DNA of 64,000 nt from Bradyrhizobium niftali (GCF_004571025.1 NZ_SPQT01000013.1:124001-188000), one strand, 5' to 3'. Positions 1 through 12,364 are shown, numbered from the stretch's first letter. Made by a program: numbers and translations. Notes: generated from the sequence alone by a model not told the origin.

Positions 1-1978
<1,978 letters not shown>

Positions 1979-2148
1979 GGCCTTTTCCTTTTGCTTTGCC
2001 CCCTTGCACGCAGCCCGCCATGCTCATGCGCAACCGCCACAAGGTGCCGAGGTGATCCACAAAACCGGTCTACCATTCGAAGGGCGGACCGGGCTTGCCG
2101 GATCGGAACTGAGGCGAATCTTGAAGAGAATTCACGCTCGCCGCCGAC

Positions 2149-2179
2149 ATTAGGTGGCTATCGACCCGGGGGGTGTCAA
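2149..2179 (-). promoter_or_regulatory. Candidate heat-shock (sigma32-like) promoter of lon
   Basis: On the minus strand CTTGACA (2180-2174) is followed by CACCTAAT (2156-2149). With CACCTA as the -10 element the spacer is 17 nt, with CCTAAT it is 19 nt. The arrangement resembles alphaproteobacterial RpoH promoters, and lon is a classic RpoH target. It lies about 170 bp upstream of the lon start. The match is by eye only. Confidence 0.4.
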
Positions 2180-2236
2180 GTCATTGAAAAACGCGCGCCA
2201 TCAGGCGCTTACGCACACGGGTAAGCGACGCAAACT

Positions 2237-2263
2237 CGGCTGCGGAGATGCATTCCGCAGCCG
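2237..2263 (-). terminator. Hairpin downstream of clpX
   Basis: A perfect 10-bp inverted repeat (CGGCTGCGGA / TCCGCAGCCG) with a 7-nt loop lies about 40 bp after the clpX stop. Only three T residues follow on the minus strand, so this may be a weak intrinsic terminator or an RNA 3'-end stabiliser. Confidence 0.5.
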
Positions 2264-2302
2264 TCACCTCTCAGGACGATTGGAGCGTTCCAGCGCCGCA
2301 AA

Positions 2303-3574
<1,272 letters not shown>

Positions 3575-4022
3575 TCATGTCTCCGTCCGCGGTTCGATCC
3601 CGTTCCGCTCGATCGCTCCATCCCGACACACCGGTCGGTATGAAGCTCAAATAGAGCAAATTCCGTACCAAAAAAGACCCTACGCGTTACATCCCGTGCG
3701 AATCGCGGTCACTCGATTCTTCCGCGATCATAGCGGATCATTCGTAGCCAACCATGCTGTCACCCGACTATCAAGAATTCGCTAATCGGGGGTCGCCGGC
3801 TACCCGTGACAATACCGTGATTTCAGGTCTTGGCACGGACGAAGTGATCGAAATCACCCCGGCGTTGCTGGATTGCCACGAAAAACAAGCACGAAAGCGG
3901 AACTTTCGGCCTGTCGCAGGGCACAAAACGGCGTTTTGCGATGCGCACACGAGTTCTAAACGTGAACGCTCCCCTGGAGGTCCCCGGCGAACCCGAGGGA
4001 TCGCCGTTGCCGACCAGTAGTG
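3575..4022. other. 448-bp clpP-clpX intergenic region
   Basis: This gap holds the clpX 5' region. A perfect 7-bp inverted repeat (CCAGTAG-TG-CTACTGG, 4014-4029) overlaps the clpP stop codon but has no T-tract. A small palindrome GCTCAAATAGAGC lies near 3648-3660. The open frame on the plus strand (3754-4020) has no ribosome site or recognisable product and I do not call it a gene. I see no confident promoter. Confidence 0.5.
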
Positions 4023-4658
4023 CTACTGGGTCTTCGCTGCTGCCGGCTCTTCGGCGCGCTTGTCGATGACCCTGTCGACCAGGCCGAACTCCTTGGCGTC
4101 GTTGGCGGTCAGGAACTTGTCGCGTTCCAGCGCATCCTCGATCGTCTTGTAGGTCTGGCCGGTGTGCTTGACGTAGATCTCGTTGAGCCGCTTCTTCAGG
4201 TTCAGGATTTCCTGCGCGTGCAGCATGATGTCGGTGGCCTGGCCCTGGAAGCCGCCGGAGGGCTGGTGCACCATGATGCGCGCATTCGGCAGCGAGAAGC
4301 GCATGTCCTTCTCGCCGGCGGCTAGCAGCAGCGAGCCCATCGAAGCCGCCTGCCCCGTGCACAGCGTCGAGACCGGCGGGCGGATGAACTGCATGGTGTC
4401 GTAGATCGCAAGGCCCGACGTCACCACGCCGCCCGGCGAGTTGATGTACATCGAGATTTCCTTCTTCGGATTTTCCGCTTCAAGGAACAGCAGCTGCGCG
4501 ACAACCAGCGTCGACATGCCGTCCTCGACCGGACCGGTCAGGAAAATGATGCGCTCTTTCAGCAGGCGCGAGAAAATGTCGTAGGCGCGCTCGCCACGGT
4601 TGGTCTGCTCGACCACCATGGGCACGAGGTTCATGTAGGTTTCAACCGGATCGCGCAT
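4023..4658 (-). CDS. clpP: ATP-dependent Clp protease proteolytic subunit ClpP
   Basis: This is the tetradecameric serine peptidase chamber that pairs with ClpX (and ClpA). The 211-residue protein has the complete catalytic triad: Ser106 in GQAASMGS, His131 in MVHQPSGG and Asp180 in ERDKFL. It starts MRDPVETYMNLVPMVVEQT, the usual rhizobial start, and needs no long propeptide. It lies between tig and clpX on the same strand, as in most proteobacteria. Confidence 0.98.
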   Translation of the reverse strand: MRDPVETYMNLVPMVVEQTNRGERAYDIFSRLLKERIIFLTGPVEDGMSTLVVAQLLFLEAENPKKEISMYINSPGGVVTSGLAIYDTMQFIRPPVSTLCTGQAASMGSLLLAAGEKDMRFSLPNARIMVHQPSGGFQGQATDIMLHAQEILNLKKRLNEIYVKHTGQTYKTIEDALERDKFLTANDAKEFGLVDRVIDKRAEEPAAAKTQ

Positions 4659-4794
4659 GAGTCACCTAGGGTTTTCGGAGGCGGACATCGCCACTCTTGG
4701 CTGCCAGTTTGGCTGGATTTGCCGGAAGGCCGATGGACGCCCGTGATGCAGGAAGTTGGTAACGTAGAAGTTTGGGTACAGGGTGTACCGACAG

Positions 4795-4820
4795 ATATAG
4801 CCCAATTCGCGCCAGACAAG
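4795..4820 (-). promoter_or_regulatory. Candidate heat-shock-like promoter of clpP
   Basis: On the minus strand CTTGTC (4820-4815) and CTATAT (4800-4795) are separated by 14 nt. That spacing is too short for a housekeeping promoter but fits the sigma32 arrangement. It sits about 140 bp upstream of the clpP start and downstream of the tig terminator. Assigned by eye. Confidence 0.35.
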
Positions 4821-4871
4821 TGCGGGGCGAATTAAGGCTTAATCCGCCGGGCACTTGAAGCTGATTCTCGC

Positions 4872-4907
4872 AAAAAGGCCCAGCCAGCCACATGGCTAGC
4901 CGGGCCC
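4872..4907 (-). terminator. Rho-independent terminator of tig
   Basis: On the minus strand a GC-rich stem (GGGCCCGGCTAGCC ... GGCTGGCTGGGCC, one or two mismatches) is followed directly by TTTTT. It lies about 40 bp after the tig stop and separates tig from clpP transcription. Confidence 0.85.
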
Positions 4908-4947
4908 TTCCGCTGATCATCCTTAATAGAAGACTGTCTCAAAGCCT

Positions 4948-6309
4948 TCAGGCCGCGGTCTTTTCCGCCTCGTCGTCCTTGTAGAGGTCCTCGCGCGAGA
5001 CCTTCTTCTCGGTCACGTTGGCGAGTTCGAGAATGAAGTCGACGACCTTGTCCTCGTAGATCGGCGCGCGGAGCTGGGCCAGCGCCTGGGCGTTGCTGCG
5101 GTAATAGTCCCAGACTTCCTTCTCGCGGCCGGGCATCGAGCGCGCGCGCTCGATCACGGCGCGGCCGACCTCGTCGTCGGTTACGGTGATCTTGTTCTTC
5201 TCGCCGATCTCGGAGAGCACGAGGCCGAGCCGCACCCGGCGGTCGGCGATCTTGCGGTATTCTTCCTTGGCGGCATCTTCAGTGGTGTCCTCGTCGGCAA
5301 AGGTCTTGCCGGCCGAGTCCATCTCGGCCTTGACCGAGTTCCACATCAGATTGAACTCCTCGTCGACGAGCGAGGGCGGCGCCTCGAAGCGATGCGCCTC
5401 GTCGAGACGGTCGAGCAGCGCACGCTTGACGCGCTGGCGCGTCGCACCCGCGAACTCGGCAACCAGACGCTCGCGCGCGGCTTCCTTCAGCTTGTCCAGC
5501 GATTCGAGGCCGAGCGTCTTGGCGAACTCGTCGTCGATCGCAATGTCCTGCGGCGCTTCGATCGTGGTCGCGGTGGTCTCGAACTCGGCCGGCTGGCCGG
5601 CGAGCTTGTCGTTCATATAGTTCTTGGGGAACGACACCTTCAGCGTGCGCGTCTCGCCCGCGCCGATGCCGGCGAGCTGCTCCTCGAAGCCGGGGATGAA
5701 GGTGTTGGAGCCGATCACGACCTGGATGCCCTCGCCGGCGCCGCCCTCGAAGGCTTCGCCGTTGATGGTGCCCTTGAAGCTGACGGTGACGCGGTCGCCG
5801 GTCTCGGCCTTGGCGCCCTCGGCCTTCGCGGTATAGCCGCGGTTGCTGTCGGCGATGCGCTTGATCGCCTCGTCGACGTCGGAGTCGGAAACGTCAGCCA
5901 CGGGCTTCTCGACCTGGAAGGTCTTGAAGTCGGCGAGCGCGATCGACGGCACCACCTCGATCGCGACCGTGTAGGTCAGATCGGTCTTGCCGCTCAGCAG
6001 CTCCTCGACCTCGGCCTGCTCGGTCGGCATCGTGATCTTCGGCTCGGTCGCGAGGCGGAAGCCGCGCTCGGAGAACAGCTGCGTGTTGGTGTCGCGGATG
6101 GTCTGGTCGATGGTCTCGGCCATCACCGAGCGGCCATAGACCTTCTTGAGATGGGTGACCGGCACCTTGCCGGGACGGAAGCCGTTGATACGGACCTTGT
6201 CCTTGAGGTCGACGAGCTTGGCGCCGGCCTTGGCGTCGAGATCAGACGCGGGAACGCTGATCTTGAACTCGTGCTTCAAACCTTCCGAGAGGGTTTCTGT
6301 GACCTGCAT
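4948..6309 (-). CDS. tig: Trigger factor (ribosome-associated peptidyl-prolyl isomerase)
   Basis: Trigger factor is the chaperone that meets nascent chains at the ribosome exit tunnel. The 453-residue product starts MQVTETLSEGLKHEFKI at the ATG at 6309; the open frame continues upstream, but that extension runs into the tRNA-Leu region and is not part of the gene. The ribosome-docking signature GFRPGKVP is at residues 43-50. The FKBP-type domain (DRVTVSFKGTINGEAF and FIPGFEEQLAGIGAGE) lies in the middle and the helical chaperone domain fills the C-terminal part. It leads the tig-clpP-clpX-lon order and ends in its own terminator. Confidence 0.97.
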   Translation of the reverse strand: MQVTETLSEGLKHEFKISVPASDLDAKAGAKLVDLKDKVRINGFRPGKVPVTHLKKVYGRSVMAETIDQTIRDTNTQLFSERGFRLATEPKITMPTEQAEVEELLSGKTDLTYTVAIEVVPSIALADFKTFQVEKPVADVSDSDVDEAIKRIADSNRGYTAKAEGAKAETGDRVTVSFKGTINGEAFEGGAGEGIQVVIGSNTFIPGFEEQLAGIGAGETRTLKVSFPKNYMNDKLAGQPAEFETTATTIEAPQDIAIDDEFAKTLGLESLDKLKEAARERLVAEFAGATRQRVKRALLDRLDEAHRFEAPPSLVDEEFNLMWNSVKAEMDSAGKTFADEDTTEDAAKEEYRKIADRRVRLGLVLSEIGEKNKITVTDDEVGRAVIERARSMPGREKEVWDYYRSNAQALAQLRAPIYEDKVVDFILELANVTEKKVSREDLYKDDEAEKTAA

Positions 6310-6486
6310 GGCGTCCAATCTTCTTCTCGTTCGGTCCCGGCACGCATGCGTCGGGACGCTGTCATTAATCGATCCGGCGCGAGGCAAACGCCTCAACGCC
6401 GGTGGTTCATCAGAGCCCTGCTCCCGACGGAAAACATCCGCACGAAGCGAGGCCCTTCGGTAATCCGTGCAAACGCTGAAAGCGCT

Positions 6487-6571
6487 TGGTGCGGGCGGAG
6501 GGACTCGAACCCCCACAACTTTCGTCACTGGAACCTAAATCCAGCGCGTCTACCAGTTCCGCCACGCCCGC
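6487..6571 (-). tRNA. tRNA-Leu (anticodon UAG)
   Basis: On the minus strand the 7-bp acceptor stem GCGGGCG/CGCCCGC, a D-arm with GGTAGACG, the anticodon arm CTGGA-TTTAGGT-TCCAG, a long class II variable arm and the T-loop GGTTCGAGTCC are all visible. The 7-nt anticodon loop gives UAG, hence leucine. The discriminator A and CCA end are encoded (6490-6487). The 85-nt length fits tRNA-Leu. Confidence 0.97.
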
Positions 6572-6725
6572 GTGAATTTGCATCAAGACCGGCCGCGATG
6601 CCGCGGGCGGCCGGGCTTATAGCATGCGCCTGACTGTTCGCAGCAAAAAAATGGCCTGATGGCGGCAGGCTTCAAGTAGGCACGATGGCTGGACTTATCC
6701 AGCGCGGCGTGGTCCGGATCGGGCC

Positions 6726-8042
6726 ATGAAACCGCGGATCATTGACCCCAATCGGCGTGAGGTTTTGGCCGGCCTTCTTGCCGGCCTCGGAGCCTCGGCG
6801 GCCGGGTTGATGGCCGGTGGCGCAGCCCCACCGGTGACCGCCCAGCTCGCCCTCCAGGCCCGCCTGGCGACCTTGGCCTTGAGGCCGGGTCAGCCGCCCA
6901 CACCCGTCTGGGAGCTGGCCGCCGTAAGCCATACCAGGGGCGTCCATCTCAAGCGTGGCGACCGCTGCGAGGTGGTGTTCCGTAACGACCTGCCTGTGCC
7001 ACTTGCGCCAGTCTGGTACGGCCTTAACGGCCCGGCTGCGGCCGACCCGCTGCGGGGGCGCGCGCCGACCGCGCCGGATGCGACTGAAACTTCAATTATT
7101 TCAATACCAAACGCCGGTACCCTGCTGACCGACTTTCGTCTCTTCGAGGACGGCCTGAAGCAACCGGCGCGCCCGCTTCCGATCATCGCGGAGGAGACGA
7201 GCCGCATCGCCGTCGATCGTGACGAGGTCCTGCTGATCGAGGAATGGCGCCTGCGGCCGGACGGGACAGCGCTGCCCCCGGGCCGCGACCCGAAGGACAC
7301 GACCCCGCTCTATACGATCAACGGGCAGACTTCATGTGAGCTCTCAGCCGCGGCCAATGAGCGGCTGCGATTGCGCTTTATCAATGGCTCCCAACGCACT
7401 GTTCTGGCGATCAAATTGGAAAGTCACGACGTCCGCGTGATGGCCCTGGACGGACAGCCGGCCGAGCCGTTCCCGGCGCGCAACGGCGCCCTGGTGCTGG
7501 CTCCCGGCGCGCGTGCCGACGCCTTCGTGGATGCAGCCATATCGGCGAAATTTCTGCTGCATGACGGCAAGGAAGGCCGCCCGATCGGAAACCTCACGAT
7601 CTCCGGCACGATGGAGCGGCGTGCGCCGCTGTCGCCGCCACAGCCGCTCCCTGCGAATGCCCTGCCCGACCAGCTCGATCTCAGAGGCGCCCTGCGGTTC
7701 GATGTCGCGCTCGGTGCCCCCGACACCGGCTGGGCACGGCCTGCGAATTTCTCGACCGCCTCGGCGCCAGCCTTCCGCGCCAAGACCGGCCGCACCGTCG
7801 TGCTGACCCTCAAGAACCCCGCAGCCCTCACCGCCGTGTTCCATCTGCACGGCCACCCCTTCCGGCTGCTCGACCGCCTCGACGATGGCTGGAAGCCCTA
7901 CTGGCTCGACACGCTCGCGGTCGAGCCCGGCCAGACCCAGCGTATCGCGTTCGCGGCGACCTCACCGGGACGCTGGCTGATCGAATCCGTCGTGACCGAC
8001 TGGGCCGCGCCGCGGCTGGTGCGCTGGTACGCGGTGGAGTGA
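6726..8042 (+). CDS. Exported multicopper-oxidase-fold protein with degenerate copper sites
   Basis: The 438-residue protein has a twin-arginine-type signal (NRREVLAGLLAG, residues 9-20) and a multicopper oxidase/SufI cupredoxin fold. Only one of the four canonical His motifs survives: HLHGH at 373-377. The N-terminal HWHG is VWYG (96-99), the second HSH is DFR (136-138), and the C-terminal HCH is ESV (420-422), with no later His or Met ligand. It therefore cannot form a normal type 1 or type 2/3 copper centre and may be a structural protein like SufI/FtsP. The start ATG follows GGATCGGG. It stands alone between tRNA-Leu and a convergent GNAT gene. Confidence 0.8.
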   Translation: MKPRIIDPNRREVLAGLLAGLGASAAGLMAGGAAPPVTAQLALQARLATLALRPGQPPTPVWELAAVSHTRGVHLKRGDRCEVVFRNDLPVPLAPVWYGLNGPAAADPLRGRAPTAPDATETSIISIPNAGTLLTDFRLFEDGLKQPARPLPIIAEETSRIAVDRDEVLLIEEWRLRPDGTALPPGRDPKDTTPLYTINGQTSCELSAAANERLRLRFINGSQRTVLAIKLESHDVRVMALDGQPAEPFPARNGALVLAPGARADAFVDAAISAKFLLHDGKEGRPIGNLTISGTMERRAPLSPPQPLPANALPDQLDLRGALRFDVALGAPDTGWARPANFSTASAPAFRAKTGRTVVLTLKNPAALTAVFHLHGHPFRLLDRLDDGWKPYWLDTLAVEPGQTQRIAFAATSPGRWLIESVVTDWAAPRLVRWYAVE

Positions 8043-8043
8043 G

Positions 8044-8481
8044 CTATGCGCGCGCCCAGACGTAGCGGGCGTCCGGCTCCTTCTCCTCGTTCCGCGCCCC
8101 GTCCGTCTGCTCGACCAACGCGAAGCCACGGGCCTCGTAGAAGCGTCGCGCGCGTTCATTGCACTGGAAGGTCCAGAGCTCCAGCCGTTCGCAGGCACGC
8201 TTGGCCACATCGAGGAGCTCGGTGCCGACACCGCGGCCCTGGGCAGCGGGAAGGACATAGAGCTGCTCGACCCAGCCATCGCGGAAGGCAATGAGCCCGC
8301 TGAGCGCGTCCTGGTCGAAGCGGCCCCACACGCGGCACGTTTTGAAAACATGCTCGCGATAAAACCAACGATCCTCCTCCGGCGTGTGCAGCCCGACGAG
8401 CCGCGGCATCGCCTGGTCAAACGCGATCCGATGGACCTGCGCGGCCGCCCCCATATTGGTGAGCGCGAGCTGCCTCAGCAC
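8044..8481 (-). CDS. GNAT family N-acetyltransferase
   Basis: This 145-residue GNAT protein would transfer an acetyl group from acetyl-CoA to an unknown amine. Motif A is clear: VEQLYVLPAAQGRGVGTELL, followed by CNERARRFYEARGF typical of motif B. It starts with GTG at 8481, whose first G is the last base of the upstream nnr stop codon (TAGTG), so the two genes are probably translationally coupled. The substrate cannot be inferred. Confidence 0.88.
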   Translation of the reverse strand: MLRQLALTNMGAAAQVHRIAFDQAMPRLVGLHTPEEDRWFYREHVFKTCRVWGRFDQDALSGLIAFRDGWVEQLYVLPAAQGRGVGTELLDVAKRACERLELWTFQCNERARRFYEARGFALVEQTDGARNEEKEPDARYVWARA

Positions 8482-9980
8482 TAGTACTCGATCCCGAGCG
8501 CATTATAGATCCGCCGGTGCACGGCCGGCAGCGTCTCGGTGAGATCTTCCGCGATCAGCCCCGGCCCCGCCTCGCTTGCCGCCTCGCCATGCATCCACAC
8601 GCCGATGCTGGCGGCTTCGAAGGCCGGCACCCCCTGCGCCAAAAGCCCTGCGATGACGCCGGAGAGCACGTCGCCGGCGCCGGCGGTGGCGAGCCAGGGC
8701 GGCGCATTGGCGGCGACGGTGGCGCGGCCGTCGGGCGCGGCGATGGTGGTATCCGGGCCCTTCAGCAGCACCACGGCGCCGGAACGTTCGGCGGCGGCGC
8801 GGACGCGCTCGAGCTTGGAGCGGCCGGGATGCTTGTTGCTGAGATCGGAGAACAGGCGCGGGAATTCACCCTCGTGCGGCGTCAGCACCACCGCACTGTC
8901 CTGCGAGGACTTGATCGCTTCAAACAGGCGCTCGGGATTCGCGGCAAAGCTCGTCAGTGCATCGGCGTCCAGCACCAGGTGTCGTTGCGCGGTAAGCGCC
9001 GTGTGGACGAAATCGCAGGTGCGATCGCCGACGCCCGTGCCGGGGCCAATGATGCAGGTGTTGTAGCGCTTGTCGCCGAGCAGCTCGCCAAACTCGATCG
9101 CGGTGTCGACGGGGCGAACCATCACCGCAGTCAGCGCCGCCGCATTGATCGCGAGCGCATCGCGCGGGCTCGCCAGCGTCACCAAGCCGGCACCGGCCCG
9201 CAACGCGCCGCGCGCGGCGAGCCGCGCCGCGCCGGTCGCGACTGCGTCGCCCGAAACCGCCAGCACATGCCCTCGCGCATATTTGTGGCCGTCGATCCGC
9301 GGCACCGGAAAGGCCGCGCCCCAGAAATCCGGATCGTTCTCGAAGGTCTGCGGCCTGATCTCGTCCAGCACCTGCGCGTCGATACCGATGTCGGCAACGC
9401 GCACGCGGCCGCAATGCATCCGTCCCGGCAGCAGCAGGTGCGCCGGCTTCTTTCGAAAGAAGGTGACGGTCTCGGCGGCGTTGACTGCAGCGCCCAGCAC
9501 GGCGGCGCTGGTGCCGTTGATGCCGCTCGGCAGATCGACCGCAAGCACCAAGGCACCGTTGGCGTTGATCGCCTCGATCATCGCGCGCGCCTCGCCGTCG
9601 ACGGAGCGGCTGAGGCCCGCGCCGAACAGCGCATCGATGATCAGCGCCGGCTTTCCGATCGCCTGCGGATTGAACGGGAGCACCGGGTGTTTCCAGCCGC
9701 GCGCGGCGGAGGCCGCATCGCCCTGGAGCTGGTCGCGCTCGCACATCAGGATCACCGAGACCTCGCGGCCCTGGGCGGCGAGCTCGGCGGCTGCGACAAA
9801 ACCGTCGCCGCCATTGTTGCCGGGGCCGGCCACGATCAGGATCGGCCCCTCCTCCACCAGCGCATGGGCGGCCTCGGCGACCGCCTGGCCCGCGCTCAGC
9901 ATCAGCTTGAAGCCGGGCGTGCCGGCCGCGATCGAGAGCTGGTCGGCGCGCTGCATTTCGGCGTTGGTCAGAACTTCCAT
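8481..9980 (-). CDS. nnr: Bifunctional NAD(P)H-hydrate epimerase / ADP-dependent dehydratase
   Basis: This enzyme repairs NADH and NADPH hydrates. The N-terminal YjeF epimerase domain shows GPGNNGGDGFVAA and the C-terminal ribokinase-like dehydratase domain shows LTPHEGEFPRLF and AGAGDVLSGVIAGLL. I place the start at the ATG at 9980 (MEVLTNAEMQRAD, 499 residues) behind AGGGAAG; the open frame extends 25 codons further up without a better ribosome site. The gene lies upstream of and divergent from glnB and ends coupled to the GNAT gene. Confidence 0.93.
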   Translation of the reverse strand: MEVLTNAEMQRADQLSIAAGTPGFKLMLSAGQAVAEAAHALVEEGPILIVAGPGNNGGDGFVAAAELAAQGREVSVILMCERDQLQGDAASAARGWKHPVLPFNPQAIGKPALIIDALFGAGLSRSVDGEARAMIEAINANGALVLAVDLPSGINGTSAAVLGAAVNAAETVTFFRKKPAHLLLPGRMHCGRVRVADIGIDAQVLDEIRPQTFENDPDFWGAAFPVPRIDGHKYARGHVLAVSGDAVATGAARLAARGALRAGAGLVTLASPRDALAINAAALTAVMVRPVDTAIEFGELLGDKRYNTCIIGPGTGVGDRTCDFVHTALTAQRHLVLDADALTSFAANPERLFEAIKSSQDSAVVLTPHEGEFPRLFSDLSNKHPGRSKLERVRAAAERSGAVVLLKGPDTTIAAPDGRATVAANAPPWLATAGAGDVLSGVIAGLLAQGVPAFEAASIGVWMHGEAASEAGPGLIAEDLTETLPAVHRRIYNALGIEY

Positions 9981-10172
9981 GCCACTTCCCTGTACAAACG
10001 CCTCTTCAGCAGGCATCTTCCGTGCCGACCCGACCGGCGGAACGTCGATTTGCACATAGATTGAACCGTTTGCCTATTTCGTAGTCTTCGGTATTTTGGG
10101 CCGGTCGGCTCCACCTATCAGAGATGCTCGTTAAAAGGCTGATAACGCTCCAATAATCAGGGCATTTGCAAC

Positions 10173-10190
10173 TTGGCATAGACCCTGCTT
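10173..10190 (+). promoter_or_regulatory. Sigma54 (-24/-12) promoter of glnBA
   Basis: TTGGCATAGACCCTGCTT has the invariant GG (10175-10176) and GC (10187-10188) separated by 10 nt and matches the TTGGCA-N8-TGC pattern. It lies about 170 bp before glnB. Established knowledge: Bradyrhizobium japonicum glnBA is transcribed from an NtrC/sigma54 promoter plus another promoter. I did not find a clear TGCACC-type NtrC site by eye. Confidence 0.8.
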
Positions 10191-10360
10191 TCGAGGAAGC
10201 CGCTTCGGTTCGTCGTGCTCACTGACGTCTATCAGGGTGTGACCGGCCGTTGGTGCCGGACTGGTCAGGGATCCCGGCATAGCGAGGACAAGATCGTGCG
10301 TGAGATAAAGCGCATCCTGACGAGACGTTGCTATTTGATCGAAATGCCGGGAGGCGCGCA

Positions 10361-10699
10361 GTGAAGAAAATCGAAGCCATCATCAAGCCGTTCAAGCTCG
10401 ACGAGGTGAAGGAAGCGCTTCAGGAAGTCGGCCTTCAGGGCATCACTGTCACCGAAGCCAAGGGCTTTGGCCGGCAGAAGGGCCACGCCGAGCTCTACCG
10501 CGGCGCAGAATACATCGTCGACTTCCTGCCGAAGGTGAAGATCGAGATCGTGATCGGCGACGATCTGGTCGAGCGCGCCATCGACGCGATCCGCCGCGCT
10601 GCGCAGACCGGTCGCATCGGTGACGGCAAGATTTTCGTCTCCAACATCGAAGAGGCGATCCGCATCCGAACCGGCGAATCCGGGCTGGACGCTATCTGA
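10361..10699 (+). CDS. glnB: Nitrogen regulatory protein P-II
   Basis: PII is a trimeric sensor of 2-oxoglutarate, ATP/ADP and glutamine status that controls NtrB/NtrC and GS adenylylation. I choose the GTG at 10361 behind GGGAGG, which gives exactly the canonical 112 residues starting MKKIEAIIKPFKLDEV; an ATG 33 bp upstream would add a non-conserved extension. The T-loop Tyr51 (YRGAEY), the GlnD uridylylation target, is present, as are the GDGKIFV and RIRTGE signatures. It is upstream of glnA in the same orientation behind a sigma54 promoter. Confidence 0.97.
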   Translation: MKKIEAIIKPFKLDEVKEALQEVGLQGITVTEAKGFGRQKGHAELYRGAEYIVDFLPKVKIEIVIGDDLVERAIDAIRRAAQTGRIGDGKIFVSNIEEAIRIRTGESGLDAI

Positions 10700-10852
10700 G
10701 CCGGGTGCTATCCCGCATTTTGCGACACTCTGACAAGAAATAAGGCTGCTTCGGCGGCCTGAATTCGTTTGTGCGGTCGCGCGCGAACTCGCCAAAAGCG
10801 AGAATAATCCTGCTCATCTGGAAACCGACCCGCAGAGCCAAAAGGGGTATGC

Positions 10853-12262
10853 ATGAAGACCGCCAAAGACGTCCTGAAATCGATCAAGGACAACGACGTC
10901 AAGTACGTCGACCTGCGCTTCACCGATCCGCGCGGCAAGTGGCAGCACGTGACGTTCGACGTCAGCATGATCGATGAAGACATATTTGCCGAAGGGACGA
11001 TGTTCGACGGCTCCTCGATCGCCGGCTGGAAGGCGATCAACGAGTCCGACATGTGCCTGATGCCGGATCCGGTGACCGCGACGATCGATCCGTTCTTCGC
11101 AGAGACCACCATGGTCATCACCTGCGACGTGCTCGAGCCGACCACGGGCGAGCCCTACAACCGCGACCCCCGCGGCATCGCCAAGAAGGCCGAGGCGATG
11201 GTGAAGTCGATGGGCGTGGGCGACACCGTCTTCGTCGGTCCCGAAGCCGAGTTCTTCGTGTTCGACGACGTGCGCTTCTCCTCCAGCCCCTACAACACCG
11301 GCTTCCGCCTCGACTCCTCGGAGCTGCCGACCAACACCGACACCGAATATGAAGGCGGCAATCTCGGCCACCGCGTCCGCACCAAGGGCGGCTACTTCCC
11401 GGTCCCGCCGCAGGATTCCGTACAGGACATGCGCTCGGAAATGCTCGGCGCCATGGCCAAGATGGGCGTCAAGGTCGAGAAGCATCACCACGAGGTCGCC
11501 TCCGCCCAGCACGAGCTCGGCATGAAGTTCGACACGCTGACCCTGATGGCCGACCATCTGCAGATCTACAAATACTGCATCCACCAGGTCGCCCACATCT
11601 ACGGCAAGACCGCCACCTTCATGCCGAAGCCGGTCTATGGCGACAACGGCTCGGGCATGCACGTGCACCAGTCGATCTGGAAGGACGGCAAGCCGGTGTT
11701 CGCCGGCAACAAATACGCCGACCTGTCGGAGACCTGCCTCCACTACATCGGCGGCATCATCAAGCACGCCAAGGCGATCAACGCCTTCACCAACCCGTCG
11801 ACCAACTCCTACAAGCGTCTGGTCCCGGGCTATGAGGCTCCCGTGCTGCTCGCCTACTCCGCGCGCAACCGTTCGGCCTCCTGCCGCATCCCCTACACCG
11901 CTTCGCCGAAGGCCAAGCGTGTCGAGGTGCGCTTCCCCGATCCGCTCGCCAATCCCTATCTCGGCTTCGCCGCGATGCTGATGGCCGGCCTCGACGGCAT
12001 CAAGAACAAGATCGATCCGGGTCCGGCGATGGACAAGGACCTCTACGATCTGCCGAAGGAAGAGCTGAAGCAGATCCCGACGGTGTGCGGCTCACTGCGC
12101 GAGGCGCTCGAGAACCTCGACAAGGACCGCGCCTTCCTCAAGGCCGGCGGCGTGTTCGACGACGACTTCATCGACAGCTACATCGAGCTGAAGATGACCG
12201 AAGTCGAGCGCTTCGAAATGACCCCGCACCCGGTCGAGTTCGACATGTACTATTCGGGCTAA
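10853..12262 (+). CDS. glnA: Glutamine synthetase type I
   Basis: This dodecameric GSI condenses glutamate and ammonia with ATP. The 469-residue product carries FDGSSIAGWKAINESDM, the ATP-binding NGSGMHVHQS block, the region NRSASCRIPY, and the adenylylation loop DKDLYDLP with Tyr398 (Tyr397 without Met), so it is probably controlled by GlnE. It sits 153 bp after glnB in the same orientation and ends in a strong terminator, consistent with the known glnBA operon of Bradyrhizobium. Confidence 0.98.
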   Translation: MKTAKDVLKSIKDNDVKYVDLRFTDPRGKWQHVTFDVSMIDEDIFAEGTMFDGSSIAGWKAINESDMCLMPDPVTATIDPFFAETTMVITCDVLEPTTGEPYNRDPRGIAKKAEAMVKSMGVGDTVFVGPEAEFFVFDDVRFSSSPYNTGFRLDSSELPTNTDTEYEGGNLGHRVRTKGGYFPVPPQDSVQDMRSEMLGAMAKMGVKVEKHHHEVASAQHELGMKFDTLTLMADHLQIYKYCIHQVAHIYGKTATFMPKPVYGDNGSGMHVHQSIWKDGKPVFAGNKYADLSETCLHYIGGIIKHAKAINAFTNPSTNSYKRLVPGYEAPVLLAYSARNRSASCRIPYTASPKAKRVEVRFPDPLANPYLGFAAMLMAGLDGIKNKIDPGPAMDKDLYDLPKEELKQIPTVCGSLREALENLDKDRAFLKAGGVFDDDFIDSYIELKMTEVERFEMTPHPVEFDMYYSG

Positions 12263-12286
12263 GCGGCCCGAACTGAATGCGACAGG

Positions 12287-12316
12287 CAAAAGGCGCTCCG
12301 CGAGGAGCGCCTTTTC
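12287..12316 (+). terminator. Rho-independent terminator of glnA
   Basis: A perfect 9-bp stem AGGCGCTCC/GGAGCGCCT with a 4-nt loop is preceded by AAAA and followed by TTTT, 25 bp after the glnA stop. Confidence 0.92.
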
Positions 12317-12364
12317 GTTTGTGATCGACCCCTGCCGGAATCAGCAGGACCCACATGGGTCCGA

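Noticed and set aside
3754..4020. 88-codon plus-strand frame in the clpP-clpX gap
   Set aside because: No ribosome site, no recognisable fold, antisense to the clpX leader.
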